The position numbers were made by a program, and so were the translations under genes. Below are positions 8,920-17,211 of a DNA stretch of 56,970 nt, in pieces. The first letter of the stretch is position 1, and each line of letters begins with the position of its first letter. The notes below the pieces were generated by a model. It was not told where the DNA came from and did no database searches. It saw nothing but the letters and a program-made list of their open reading frames with translations. The stretch is from Nocardioides sp. J54 (GTDB lineage Bacteria; Actinomycetota; Actinomycetes; Propionibacteriales; Nocardioidaceae): NCBI RefSeq assembly GCF_000519005.1, contig NZ_JAER01000029.1, forward strand, positions 1 to 56,970. Reading direction: 5' to 3'.

Positions 8920-9288
8920 CTAGGAGACCGGCCGGCGGGCCGCCGGCGTCCGGTCGTCGAGGTCGATGGTGGTGATCAGGAACTCCTCGCCGCTGACGAT
9001 GTCGAGCGCGGCGGCGCCGCAGTGCGCGCACACCAGCACGAGCACCTGCTCCACCTCGGTGTCGCGCCCGCAGGAGCGGCAGCTGCCGACGACGGACACC
9101 GACTCGACCACCAGCTGCGAGCCGGCCAGCGGGCCGTCGGCGCTGACCAGCCCCCAGCAGTAAGTGAGCGTGCCGGGGATGACCTGCCGCAGCTTGCCCA
9201 CCTTGAGGTGGACGGCGGCCACCTTGCGGTCGCCCGCGGCCTTCTCGACGACCTGGTGGATGGTGCGGCACAGGGACAGTTCGTGCAT
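8920..9288 (-). CDS. hypA: hydrogenase nickel metallochaperone HypA
   Basis: A small (122 aa) nickel- and zinc-binding chaperone. It begins MHELSLC, with the His2-Glu3 nickel site of the family, and has the zinc site as two CxxC pairs: CRSC and, about 20 residues later, CAHC. It hands nickel to HypB during maturation of the large subunit. It lies 18 bp after the AraC-type regulator and 12 bp before hypB, all on the minus strand, indicating a regulator-hypA-hypB operon that diverges from the structural genes. Confidence 0.95.
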   Translation of the reverse strand: MHELSLCRTIHQVVEKAAGDRKVAAVHLKVGKLRQVIPGTLTYCWGLVSADGPLAGSQLVVESVSVVGSCRSCGRDTEVEQVLVLVCAHCGAAALDIVSGEEFLITTIDLDDRTPAARRPVS

Positions 9289-9306
9289 GTTTCTCCTTCG
9301 GGCTGG

Positions 9307-10368
9307 TCAGCGCCGCAACGTCTGGGACGGCGACTCGCCGAACCGTTTGCGGTAGGCGGCCGAGAAGTTGCCGAGGTGGTTGAAGCCCCACCTCTCGGCG
9401 ACCTCGGTGACAGTCACGCCGTCCCTGGGCAGGGCGTCGGCGAGCTGGTTGCGGGCGCGCTCCAGCCGGCGGTCGCGCACGTAGTTCATGGGGGTGGTGC
9501 GCAGGTCGTCGTGAAACGCCTGCTGGATCGAGCGCACGCTGCGGCCGGTGTGGAAAGCGATGTCGCGCAGCGTGATCGGGTCGGCGAGGTGCTCCTCGAT
9601 GTAGTTCACCGCCGCGCGTACGGCGGCCCGGCCACCCGTGTGCGAGACGTCGGTGAGGTCGTGGTGCATGTTCGAGTCCTGCACCCACAGCAGCGAGGAG
9701 ATGACCAGCTCCTCGAGCGGCCCGGCGCCGATGCCCTGCTGGATCAGCGAATCGGGGGTCATCACCTCGCTGGAGAGCAGCTGGATCGCGCCGTGCCAGC
9801 GCACCGCGGGGTCGGTGGTCAGCAGCATCTCGGGCGCGAAACGGACCGGCCGGTCGACGCTGCGGCCCAGCATCCGGGCCAGCTGGCGCAGCAGGGCCGG
9901 CACCTCGATCCGCACGATCAGCAGCGGCGTGTCGAAGGACAGCTCGAGCCTGAGGTTGGTGCGCGGGTTCACCACGATCGCCTGGTAGGTCAGGCCGGTG
10001 ACCGGCGTGCCGTCGTACTTGCACTCCATGAGGCCGGTGGTGGGCATCAGCACCGTGTAGTGGTCGCCGGTCGCGGCGAAGTCGAGGCGTGCGGCGTGGT
10101 GGTAGTCGAGGTGGGCCAGGGTCACGTCGCGCAGGCGGACCGCGTGCATCGAGGCCTGGAAGGGCTCGGTGGTCGTGCCGTCGAGGACGGCGAGGCGGTG
10201 CTGACCCAGCAGGTAGCCCGCGAGCGTCTCGGCCTCCTCTCGATCGCCGGTGCAGAAGATCTCGGCCCCGGCCAGCGCGGTCGGCACACCTCGTGACCGG
10301 ATGCGGCGACGCACGGGCATCGTCGTCCGGGAGGTGTTGATGAAGCCGAGCTTCGCCAATCGGGTCAT
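9307..10368 (-). CDS. AraC-family transcriptional regulator
   Basis: A 353-aa regulator whose C-terminal third is a two-helix-turn-helix AraC domain: YIEEHLADPITLRDIAFHTGRSVRSIQQAF, then the signature VTVTEVAERWGFNHLGNFSAAYRKRFGESPSQ. The N-terminal about 220 residues resemble the ligand-binding domain of AraC proteins that respond to small molecules; no sensor ligand can be named. It is the first gene of the minus-strand hypAB operon and diverges from the hydrogenase operon across a 262-bp gap containing an inverted repeat (10418-10434). Control of the hydrogenase and hyp genes is a natural inference. Confidence 0.85.
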   Translation of the reverse strand: MTRLAKLGFINTSRTTMPVRRRIRSRGVPTALAGAEIFCTGDREEAETLAGYLLGQHRLAVLDGTTTEPFQASMHAVRLRDVTLAHLDYHHAARLDFAATGDHYTVLMPTTGLMECKYDGTPVTGLTYQAIVVNPRTNLRLELSFDTPLLIVRIEVPALLRQLARMLGRSVDRPVRFAPEMLLTTDPAVRWHGAIQLLSSEVMTPDSLIQQGIGAGPLEELVISSLLWVQDSNMHHDLTDVSHTGGRAAVRAAVNYIEEHLADPITLRDIAFHTGRSVRSIQQAFHDDLRTTPMNYVRDRRLERARNQLADALPRDGVTVTEVAERWGFNHLGNFSAAYRKRFGESPSQTLRR

Positions 10369-10417
10369 AAGCCCGAGTGTGGCCGAACCGAGCGGCCTTT
10401 GTGCGCTCTGGCGACCA

Positions 10418-10434
10418 CAATTCTGCGCGAATTG
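10418..10434. promoter_or_regulatory. Inverted repeat CAATTC-N5-GAATTG in divergent hydrogenase/regulator promoter region
   Basis: A perfect 6-bp inverted repeat with a 5-nt spacer, in an A/T-rich island of an otherwise GC-rich intergenic region. It lies 49 nt upstream of the AraC-family gene (start 10368) and about 200 nt upstream of the hydrogenase operon. It could be an operator for that regulator or the -10/-35 region of the divergent promoters. No direct evidence of binding is visible. Confidence 0.35.
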
Positions 10435-10630
10435 GATAGTCAGTGCGCATCCCTGACATCTCGGGCTCCGCGCGGAGGAGAGTTGCGTTCATGCATCACA
10501 GGTCTGCGCGTTTTGGATTTCGCCTGCGCTGTTTCGATAGCAGGCGGCCGCGGCCGTTCCTATGGTGATGGGACGTTCATCACATCCGGCCGGGTTCACC
10601 GGCGGGACGACATCCCTCCGAGGAGCGCGC

Positions 10631-11170
10631 ATGACCGCAGTACCGACGGTCCATCAGCAGGCCTCGCTCGACTCCCTGATGGAGCGCCTCGACGACCCGC
10701 AGGTGGCGGCGGCGCTGACGAACCTGCTCGACCACGCCGACCTGCTCGCCATCCTGATCGTGGGCCTCGACGGCCTGGTCGGGCGCAGCGAGACGATCGG
10801 CGCCGCCCTCGCCGAGGGCCTGAGCGACCTGCGCGGCATCGCGGGCAACGGTGACGGCGACGTGGTCGCCAGCCTCACGACGCTGTCCGCGGCGCTGCCG
10901 AAGCTGGTCCCGGTGATCACCGAGGTGATCGAGTCCGGCCTGGTCGACACCGTCATCGATTCGGGGATCACCGACCCCGCGATGATCACCGAGGTGTCGC
11001 GGATCGGCCGGGGCCTGACCGCCGGAGCTGCGGCCGCCAAGGACCAGCCGATCGAGGTCAACGGCATCTTCTCCGCCATGAAGCTGCTCAAGGACCCCGA
11101 CATCCAGCGGGCGGTCAGCTACTTCGCTGCCGTCGCCAAGTCCATCGGCGTCGAACTCGGCAAGAGCTGA
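10631..11170 (+). CDS. hucM: DUF1641-type protein, HucM-like hydrogenase partner
   Basis: A 179-aa protein that opens the hydrogenase operon, 25 bp before the small subunit. The stretch MERLDDPQVAAALTNLLDHADLLAILIVGLDGLVGRSETIG matches what I know of the DUF1641 family. In Mycobacterium smegmatis the gene upstream of hucS encodes HucM, the membrane-associating stalk of the Huc hydrogenase; the order here is the same and I infer the same role. The protein has no transmembrane helix of its own but several amphipathic, hydrophobic helices (AALPKLVPVITEVIESG, AVSYFAAVAKSIGVEL). The ATG at 10631 follows a GAGGAG box; a longer in-frame start at 10562 lacks one. Confidence 0.72.
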   Translation: MTAVPTVHQQASLDSLMERLDDPQVAAALTNLLDHADLLAILIVGLDGLVGRSETIGAALAEGLSDLRGIAGNGDGDVVASLTTLSAALPKLVPVITEVIESGLVDTVIDSGITDPAMITEVSRIGRGLTAGAAAAKDQPIEVNGIFSAMKLLKDPDIQRAVSYFAAVAKSIGVELGKS

Positions 11171-11195
11171 CCCCAGAGAAAGGCAGAACACACCG

Positions 11196-12155
11196 ATGTC
11201 CTCAGTCCTGTGGCTCCAGGGCGGTGCTTGCTCCGGCAACACCATGTCCTTCCTCAACGCGGAGGAGCCGAACGTCGTCGACCTCATCGTCGACTTCGGT
11301 CTCGAGCTCCTCTGGCACCCCTCCCTCGGCCTCGAGCTCGGCGCCAACGCCCAGAAGATCTTCTGGGACTGCGCGCGCGGTGACCGGCCGCTCGACATCT
11401 TCGTCTTCGAGGGCACCGTCATCGAGAAGGACGGGTACGACGTCTTCGCCGAGCGGCAGATGAAGGACTGGGTCACCGACCTGGCCAACGCCGCCTCGAT
11501 CGTCGTCGCGATCGGCGACTGCGCCTGCTGGGGCGGCATCCCCGCGATGGAGCCCAACCCGTCGCAGTCGACCGGCCTGCAGTTCCACAAGCGCGACAAG
11601 GGCGGCTTCCTCGGCCCGGACTGGAAGTCGAAGGCCGGCCTGCCGGTCATCAACATCCCCGGCTGCCCGTCGCACCCGGACTGGATCACCCAGATCATCG
11701 TCGCGCTCGCGACCGGCCGCACCGCCGACATCGCGCTCGACGACCTGCACCGGCCGCAGACCTTCTTCAAGACCTTCACCCAGACCGGCTGCACCCGCGT
11801 GCAGTTCTTCGACTACAAGCAGTCGACGGTCAGCTTCGGCGAGGGCACCCGCACCGGCTGCCTCTTCTACGAGTTCGGCTGCCGCGGCCCGATGACCCAC
11901 AGCCCGTGCAACCGGATCCTGTGGAACCGGCAGTCGAGCAAGACCCGCGCCGGCATGCCCTGCCTGGGCTGCACCGAGCCCGAGTTCCCGTTCTTCGACC
12001 TCAACAAGGGGACGGTCTTCAAGACGCAGAAGATCTCGGGAGTCATCCCCAAGGAGGTGCCGGAGGGCGCCGACCACCTCACCTACATGGCCCAGGCCTC
12101 CGCCGCCCGGATCGCTGCACCGCAGTGGTCCAAGGAAGACATGTTCGTCGTCTGA
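11196..12155 (+). CDS. hucS: [NiFe] hydrogenase small subunit, group 2a (Huc-like)
   Basis: The electron-transfer subunit (319 aa), carrying the iron-sulfur clusters. It starts directly at MSSVLWLQGGACSGN with no Tat signal peptide, so the enzyme is cytoplasmic or on the inner face of the membrane, as in group 2a. Candidate proximal-cluster residues are Cys12, Cys109/Cys111 and Cys157 (PGCPSHPDW). Position 15, where most hydrogenases have the second Cys of CxxC, is Asn. From memory, Huc of M. smegmatis has the same CSGN motif and only [3Fe-4S] clusters. The medial and distal cluster cysteines lie in CLFYEFGCRGP, SPCNRILWN and MPCLGCTEPEFP. It is 34 bp upstream of the large subunit. Confidence 0.93.
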   Translation: MSSVLWLQGGACSGNTMSFLNAEEPNVVDLIVDFGLELLWHPSLGLELGANAQKIFWDCARGDRPLDIFVFEGTVIEKDGYDVFAERQMKDWVTDLANAASIVVAIGDCACWGGIPAMEPNPSQSTGLQFHKRDKGGFLGPDWKSKAGLPVINIPGCPSHPDWITQIIVALATGRTADIALDDLHRPQTFFKTFTQTGCTRVQFFDYKQSTVSFGEGTRTGCLFYEFGCRGPMTHSPCNRILWNRQSSKTRAGMPCLGCTEPEFPFFDLNKGTVFKTQKISGVIPKEVPEGADHLTYMAQASAARIAAPQWSKEDMFVV

Positions 12156-12189
12156 CGCCCGGATCTGACACAGAGAAGAGACGCTCCAC

Positions 12190-13797
12190 ATGACCAGCAC
12201 CGACCTTTTCGTCAGCCCCCTCGGCCGGGTCGAGGGCGACCTCGACGTCCGCGTCACGATCACCGACGGCGTCGTCACCGACGCCTGGACCGAGGCCGCG
12301 ATGTTCCGCGGCTTCGAGATGATCCTCAAGGGCAAGGATCCGCAGGCGGGCCTCATCGTGACGCCGCGCATCTGCGGCATCTGCGGCGGCAGCCACCTCT
12401 ACAAGGCCTGCTACGCCCTCGACACGGCGTGGAAGACCCACGTCCCGGAGAACGCCACCCTGGTGCGCAACATCGCCCAGGCGTGCGAGACCCTCCAGTC
12501 GATCCCGCGCTACTTCTACGCGCTGTTCGCGATCGACCTCGTCAACAAGAACTACGCCAAGTCCAAGCTGTACGACGAGTGCGTGCGCCGCTTCGCGCCG
12601 TACGTCGGCACGGCGTACCAGAAGGGCGTCGTCCTCTCGAACAAGCCGGTCGAGGTCTACGCGCTGTTCGGCGGCCAGTGGCCGCACAGCTCGTTCATGG
12701 TCCCCGGCGGCGTGATGAGCGCGCCCTCGCTGGCCGACATCACCCGGGCCACCGCGATCCTCAACCACTGGAAGGACAACTGGCTCGAGGCCGAGTGGCT
12801 CGGCTGCTCGATCGACCGGTGGCTCGAGATCAAGACCTGGGAGGACATGCTCGAGTGGGTCGAGGAGAACGAGTCGCAGTACAACTCCGACTGCGGCTTC
12901 TTCATCCGCTACTGCCTCGACGTGGGCCTGCACAAGTACGGCGGCGGGGTCGGCAACTACATCGCCCCCGGCACCTACTTCGAGCCCTCGCTCTACGACC
13001 ACCCGACGTCGGAGGGCCGCAACGCGGCGCTGATCGGCCGTTCGGGCGTCTACGTCGGCGGCAAGCACTTCGAGTACGACCACCTGCGGGTCTCCGAGGA
13101 CGTCTCGCACTCGTACTTCAAGGGGGACCGGCCGCTGCACCCGTGGGAGGGCGAGACGATCCCGCTCGACGTCGAGGAGGCGCGCAAGGCCGGCAAGTAC
13201 TCCTGGGCGAAGTCGCCGCGCTACGACGTGCCGGACCTCGGCCGGATCCCGCTCGAGGCCGGCCCGCTGGCCCGCCGCATGGCCGCCGGCAACCCGGACC
13301 GCGCGGAGCACCAGGACTACGACCCGCTGTTCATCGACATGATGGCCAAGCTCGGCCCGTCGGTCTTCGTGCGCCAGATGGCCCGCATGCACGAGGGGCC
13401 GAAGTACTTCAAGTGGGTCATGGACTGGCTGTCGCGGATCGACCTCCACGGCTCGTTCTACACCAAGCCCGAGGAGCCGCAGTCCGGCAAGGGCTTCGGT
13501 GCCACGGAGGCAGCCCGCGGTGCGCTCCAGGACTGGATCGTCATCGAGGACGGCAAGATCGAGAACTACCAGGTCGTCACGCCGACGGCCTGGAACATCG
13601 GTCCGCGGGACTCGAACTCGACCAACGGCCCGATCGAGTCGGCGCTGATCGGCTCGCCGATCGTCGACATCGAAGACCCGGTCGAGCTCGGCCACGTCGC
13701 CCGCTCGTTCGACTCCTGCCTGGTCTGCACCGTCCACGCGTACGACGGCAAGACCGGCCGCGAGCTGAACAAGTTCGTCGTCAACGGGATGGTCTGA
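12190..13797 (+). CDS. hucL: [NiFe] hydrogenase large subunit, group 2a (Huc-like)
   Basis: The catalytic subunit (535 aa) oxidising H2 at a Ni-Fe(CN)2CO site. The N-terminal nickel motif is RICGICGGSH at residues 60-69 (Cys62, Cys65). The C-terminal motif is DSCLVCTVH at 508-516 (Cys510, Cys513). Nineteen residues follow His516 (AYDGKTGREL...), which is the peptide that a maturation protease removes after nickel insertion; the protease gene is the next one downstream. The DSC variant in place of DPC and the sequence style match group 2a uptake hydrogenases of actinobacteria, enzymes known for high H2 affinity. A membrane-bound group 1 enzyme is unlikely because no Tat-signal small subunit or cytochrome b partner is present. 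Confidence 0.95.
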   Translation: MTSTDLFVSPLGRVEGDLDVRVTITDGVVTDAWTEAAMFRGFEMILKGKDPQAGLIVTPRICGICGGSHLYKACYALDTAWKTHVPENATLVRNIAQACETLQSIPRYFYALFAIDLVNKNYAKSKLYDECVRRFAPYVGTAYQKGVVLSNKPVEVYALFGGQWPHSSFMVPGGVMSAPSLADITRATAILNHWKDNWLEAEWLGCSIDRWLEIKTWEDMLEWVEENESQYNSDCGFFIRYCLDVGLHKYGGGVGNYIAPGTYFEPSLYDHPTSEGRNAALIGRSGVYVGGKHFEYDHLRVSEDVSHSYFKGDRPLHPWEGETIPLDVEEARKAGKYSWAKSPRYDVPDLGRIPLEAGPLARRMAAGNPDRAEHQDYDPLFIDMMAKLGPSVFVRQMARMHEGPKYFKWVMDWLSRIDLHGSFYTKPEEPQSGKGFGATEAARGALQDWIVIEDGKIENYQVVTPTAWNIGPRDSNSTNGPIESALIGSPIVDIEDPVELGHVARSFDSCLVCTVHAYDGKTGRELNKFVVNGMV

Positions 13798-13814
13798 GCC
13801 GGGCGGCTGACACG

Positions 13815-14618
13815 ATGACCGACGTGCTGCCCCACGAGCTGCTGAGCGACGAGTTCGCCCCGCCGCCGTGCGAGCTGCTGGTGATGGGCTGTGGCAACAT
13901 CCTGCGCGGCGACGACGCGCTGGGGCCGCGGCTCATCCGCCGGCTGTTCGCCGAGGGCGTGCCGCAAGGAGTGCGGCTCGTCGACGGGGGCACGGCGGGG
14001 ATGGACGTCGCCTTCCAGATGCAGGGAGCAGCACGCGTCGTCATCGTCGACGCGGCGATGACCGGCAACCCCCCGGGCACCCTCTACCGGGTGCCCGGGG
14101 AGGAGCTGGCCGAGCTGCCGCCGGCATCGGGGCTGCACACCCACTCGTTCCGCTGGGACCACGCCCTGGCGTTCGGGCGCTGGCTGCTCGGGCCGAAGTG
14201 CCCGACGGACGTGACGGTGCTGCTGGTCGAGGTCAAGGACGTCGCACCCGGCGAGGACCTCTCGCCGGAGGCGATGCGGGGCCTGGAGGACGTGGTCGCG
14301 CTGCTGCGCGCGGAGTTCTTCCCCGCGCCGGAGGCGGACAGCGTCGAGGTGACGGCCGACGGCTACCTGCACCTGGGCGCGGAGCTGGTGGAGCGCTACT
14401 TCCCGTCGGGGGTGGTGGGCGCGCTGCGCGACGGGGAGGGCATCTACCTGGTGCCGATCCGCAGCCAGGCCAACGGTGGCCACCTGCTCAAGCAGCGCAA
14501 CGCACGGGGCGACCGGTCGCTGCTGCTGCGCGAGATCTTCGACAGGGATCCCGTTCCGGGCCCGAAGCGCGTTGACTGGGACGTGCAACGCGGGGCCCTG
14601 GCGGTGCGGTTCGACTGA
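13815..14618 (+). CDS. hydrogenase maturation protease with C-terminal extension
   Basis: The N-terminal about 160 residues are a HycI/HupD-type endopeptidase: GCGNILRGDDALGPRLIRRL holds the conserved acidic nickel ligand region, followed by VDGGTAGMDVAF, VIVDAAMTGNPPGTLYR and the conserved His in LHTHSFRWDHALAF. It should remove the 19-residue tail of the large subunit. The product is 267 aa, about 100 longer than stand-alone proteases; the extra C-terminal part (YLHLGAELVERYFPSGVVG, then IYLVPIRSQANGGHLL) looks like a separate small domain of unknown role. It starts 17 bp after the large subunit stop. Confidence 0.88.
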   Translation: MTDVLPHELLSDEFAPPPCELLVMGCGNILRGDDALGPRLIRRLFAEGVPQGVRLVDGGTAGMDVAFQMQGAARVVIVDAAMTGNPPGTLYRVPGEELAELPPASGLHTHSFRWDHALAFGRWLLGPKCPTDVTVLLVEVKDVAPGEDLSPEAMRGLEDVVALLRAEFFPAPEADSVEVTADGYLHLGAELVERYFPSGVVGALRDGEGIYLVPIRSQANGGHLLKQRNARGDRSLLLREIFDRDPVPGPKRVDWDVQRGALAVRFD

Positions 14619-14652
14619 TCCGGTCCCGTCCCCGCGGCGGAGGAGGCGCGCG

Positions 14653-14949
14653 ATGGACGAGGAGCCGGCCCACCGACGAGACACGGAACCGACGGAGGAG
14701 GAGAAGGCAAGGGCACGCAAGGAGTGGCGCACGCAGGCGCCGAGCGGTCGGCACGAGGCCTACGCGGTCGAGACCGTCGTCGTCCCCGAGAGGGGGCAGT
14801 GGGCGGTCGACGTCGTGGTCGTCTTCGAGGACGAGGTCGTCCGCCACCGCATCGACACCTACCGCACCGAACGACTGGCACGGATCAGTGCCGACCTGAT
14901 CAGGCGGACCGCGCTCCGGGAGCTCCCGGGCGGTCCCATCAACGGATGA
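14653..14949 (+). CDS. small unknown protein in the hydrogenase operon
   Basis: A 98-aa hydrophilic protein. The first 40 residues are charged and probably flexible (many Glu and Arg). The remainder has beta-strand-like segments (AYAVETVVVPERGQWAVDVVVVFEDEVVRHRIDTY) and a C-terminal helix (TERLARISADLIRRTALREL). I recognise no family. An AGGAGG-type box (GGAGGAGG) lies upstream of the ATG at 14653, and the gap to the protease gene is 34 bp, so it is part of the operon. The even codon pattern and position support a real gene. Confidence 0.65.
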   Translation: MDEEPAHRRDTEPTEEEKARARKEWRTQAPSGRHEAYAVETVVVPERGQWAVDVVVVFEDEVVRHRIDTYRTERLARISADLIRRTALRELPGGPING

Positions 14950-14990
14950 CCCGGCACCACGCCGGGGCACGACATGGAAGGGCGAGTTCC

Positions 14991-16295
14991 ATGGGCGAAG
15001 GCCTCAGCGACCTCCCGCGACCCCAACCGCTCGGGGTGTTCCCGCTCCCGGCGGGCTACCTCCTGATCCCTGCCAGCGACGATCCCGCCGTCGACGAGGC
15101 CCGTACGACGATGCTGGCGGGCCGCCTCCCCACGACCTGGCCCGATGCCCTGGCCGCCCACCGGCTGGCCCACGCCGGCGACCTCGACGGCGCGCTGGCA
15201 GCCGTGGGCGACGACGGGGCCGGCACGTTCAACCGCTACGTGATCGACCCGACCGGGGTCGACCGCGCCGCCCTGCGCGCGTCCCTGCCCGCCGGGCTGG
15301 CGCCCCTCGTGGACGTGGTCGCCTATGCGTGCGGCCTCAGCGACGTCCCGCCCGGGGAGGGAGAGGCGACCGGCGAGGTGCTGGCCCTGGTGCGGGCCGC
15401 GCGGGCGACCTCCCTCCTCGAGGCGGGCGACGCGACCGGTGCGGTCGGCGTGCTGAACGACGCGGCGGAGGCGGCCGAGCCGGTCTCCGTCCCGCTCGCC
15501 GCGATCCTGCTCGGCAACGCCGCGGTGATTGCGCACGACCACAGCCTGCCCGACGCCGACCCGGTCAACGAGCTCGGTGCGGTCCTCAAGGTGCTGGAGG
15601 ACGCCGACCTCCCGGTCGCCCGGGCCGAGCTGCACCTGCAGCGCGGGCTGTGCCTGCACGAGCTGGCGGCCGCCGGCCGGCGGCCGCTGACCGACGCGGT
15701 CGACGAGTACTACTCGGCGCTCCAGCTGGTCGGCCAGGCCAGCGCCCCGCACGTGTGGGCGAGCGCGAACCTCAACCTCGGCACGGCGTACCTGACGATG
15801 CCGATGGTCGAGGCCAGCGACCAGCTCCGCGCCGGCATCGCGATGCAGGCGCTGCGCGCCTCGCTCGAGGTGTTCACCCAGGAGGACTTCCCGCAGGAGT
15901 GGGCGAGCGCGCAGATGAACCTGGCCAACGCGCTGGTCTACACGCCCTCGACCCACCAGGGCGACAACATCGTCGAGGCCGTCGAGCGCTACGAGGAGGT
16001 GCTCGAGCTGCGCCAGCGGCAGGGTGACCCGCTCGGCCGGGCGCGGATCCTGGCCAACCAGGGCAATGCGCTGGCCCACCTCGGGGTGTTCGACCACGCG
16101 AAGTCCAAGCTGCACGAGGCCCGCTTCCTCTTCGAGGAGCAGGGCGACGTCGACGCGGTGATGGCCGTGCGCGGCGTGCTCGACGAGATCGCCCGCCAGG
16201 TGGTGCCCGGCAGCCAGGGACCGAAGTTCGGGGTCCCCCAGGGCGAGGAGGTGGAGCTGGTCCGCGAGCTCCGCGAGCAGGGGGTCGAGTCATGA
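14991..16295 (+). CDS. TPR-repeat protein of the hydrogenase operon
   Basis: A 434-aa soluble helical protein. The second half contains TPR-like helix pairs: ARAELHLQRGLCLHELAAAG, WASANLNLGTAYLTMP, WASAQMNLANALVYTP and GRARILANQGNALAHLGVFDHAKSKLHEARFLFEEQGD, each with the small-residue and Ala/Gly/Leu spacing of a TPR. TPR domains mediate protein contacts, so a scaffold or assembly role for the hydrogenase is plausible. It overlaps the NifU-Rieske gene by 4 bp (ATGA). From memory, related TPR genes sit in actinobacterial group 2a hydrogenase operons. The ATG at 14991 was taken because an upstream ATG at 14974 is out of frame. Confidence 0.78.
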   Translation: MGEGLSDLPRPQPLGVFPLPAGYLLIPASDDPAVDEARTTMLAGRLPTTWPDALAAHRLAHAGDLDGALAAVGDDGAGTFNRYVIDPTGVDRAALRASLPAGLAPLVDVVAYACGLSDVPPGEGEATGEVLALVRAARATSLLEAGDATGAVGVLNDAAEAAEPVSVPLAAILLGNAAVIAHDHSLPDADPVNELGAVLKVLEDADLPVARAELHLQRGLCLHELAAAGRRPLTDAVDEYYSALQLVGQASAPHVWASANLNLGTAYLTMPMVEASDQLRAGIAMQALRASLEVFTQEDFPQEWASAQMNLANALVYTPSTHQGDNIVEAVERYEEVLELRQRQGDPLGRARILANQGNALAHLGVFDHAKSKLHEARFLFEEQGDVDAVMAVRGVLDEIARQVVPGSQGPKFGVPQGEEVELVRELREQGVES

Positions 16296-17197
16296 CGAGC
16301 CTGGCCGACCGGCCGGTCGCACCGGCGCCCGAGGACCGCGACGTCGAGGTCCTCGCCCAGGCGCTCGACGACGCGGTCGCCGCGCTCGCCGAGGTCACCG
16401 ACCCCTCGGGCCAGCGCGTCGCGCAGGCGCTGCGCTCCTCGCTGGAGGACGTGCACCGGGCCGCCCTCGTCCACGTCGTACGACGCCTGCGGGACGACGC
16501 ACGCGGCAAGGAGCTGCTGTTCGAGATCGTCGACGAGCCGGTCGTGCGGATGGTGCTGCTGATGCACGGCATCATCCGTCCCGACCCGATGACGCTCGCC
16601 CGGCAGGCCCTTGAGCAGGTCCGCCCCCAGCTGCAGTCCCACGGCGGCGACGTGGAGCTGGTCCGGATCGAGGGCGGCACCGCCTTCGTGCGCCTCTCGG
16701 GTGCGTGCAACGGCTGCTCGATGTCCGCGGTGACCATGCGCAACGGGGTCGAGGAGGCGCTCAAGGCCCAGGTGCCCGGCATCGAGGGAGTCGAGGTGCT
16801 GCCCAACGAGCCCGGCCCGACGCTGATCCCGCTCGGGGAGGTCGGCATCCGCACGGCCACGCCCGAGCGGGGCTGGGTGCGCAGCCTGCCGATCGGCGAG
16901 TTCACGCTCGACGCGATCACGGCCGTCGAGCTGGTCCCGGACGGCGCTCCGGCCGTCGACGCCATCGTGGTCAACGTGGGCGGCCAGCTGTCGGCGTACG
17001 TCAACGAGTGCGCGCACCTCGCGATGCCCCTCGACGACGCCGAGCTGGACACCAGCGACGGCTCGCTCACCTGCGCCCACCACGGCTACTGCTTCGACGC
17101 GCTGAGCGGCGAGTGCCGGACCTTCCCCGGTGCCCAGCTCGAGCAGCTGCCGCTGCGGGTCGAGGACGGCGAGGTCTGGATCAGGGTGTCGGCATGA
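16292..17197 (+). CDS. NifU C-terminal domain plus Rieske [2Fe-2S] fusion protein (HucE-like)
   Basis: A 301-aa fusion. Residues about 100-170 are a NifU-type scaffold domain (ALEQVRPQLQSHGGDVELV, then the CxxC in GACNGCSMSAVTMRNGVEE). Residues about 200-300 are a Rieske ferredoxin with CAHLAMPL and, about 20 residues later, CAHHGYCFDALSGEC, providing the two Cys-His pairs that bind a [2Fe-2S] cluster. It could assemble or repair clusters of the small subunit, or carry electrons from the hydrogenase towards quinone; the latter has been proposed for the Huc-linked Rieske-type protein. It overlaps the TPR gene by 4 bp. Its last codons lie in a 14-bp tandem repeat. Confidence 0.87.
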   Translation: MTSLADRPVAPAPEDRDVEVLAQALDDAVAALAEVTDPSGQRVAQALRSSLEDVHRAALVHVVRRLRDDARGKELLFEIVDEPVVRMVLLMHGIIRPDPMTLARQALEQVRPQLQSHGGDVELVRIEGGTAFVRLSGACNGCSMSAVTMRNGVEEALKAQVPGIEGVEVLPNEPGPTLIPLGEVGIRTATPERGWVRSLPIGEFTLDAITAVELVPDGAPAVDAIVVNVGGQLSAYVNECAHLAMPLDDAELDTSDGSLTCAHHGYCFDALSGECRTFPGAQLEQLPLRVEDGEVWIRVSA

Positions 17198-17211
17198 GGG
17201 TGTCGGCATGA
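17184..17211 (+). repeat. 14-bp perfect tandem duplication at a gene junction
   Basis: The 14-mer GGGTGTCGGCATGA occurs twice in direct succession (17184-17197 and 17198-17211). Each copy contains an overlapping ATGA. The first TGA ends the NifU-Rieske gene and the second copy supplies the ATG of the NHL gene. Between them a five-codon frame (ATG AGG GTG TCG GCA TGA) repeats the last residues RVSA. This looks like a recent slippage duplication that kept translational coupling. Confidence 0.85.

Noticed and set aside
7268..10492. A single 1074-codon open frame on the minus strand across the hypAB region
   Set aside because: It is the long stop-free frame of GC-rich DNA; only its last 277 codons are a plausible gene. 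The rest is antisense or out of frame relative to clear hypB, hypA and AraC genes.
12079..13737. Long minus-strand frame opposite the hydrogenase large subunit
   Set aside because: Arg/Val/Asp-rich shadow translation of a strongly conserved plus-strand gene; no motif and no ribosome site.
11196..13797. Group 1h or membrane-bound group 1 hydrogenase
   Set aside because: No Tat signal in the small subunit, CSGN motif, and the accessory set (HucM-like, NifU-Rieske, NHL) fit group 2a better.
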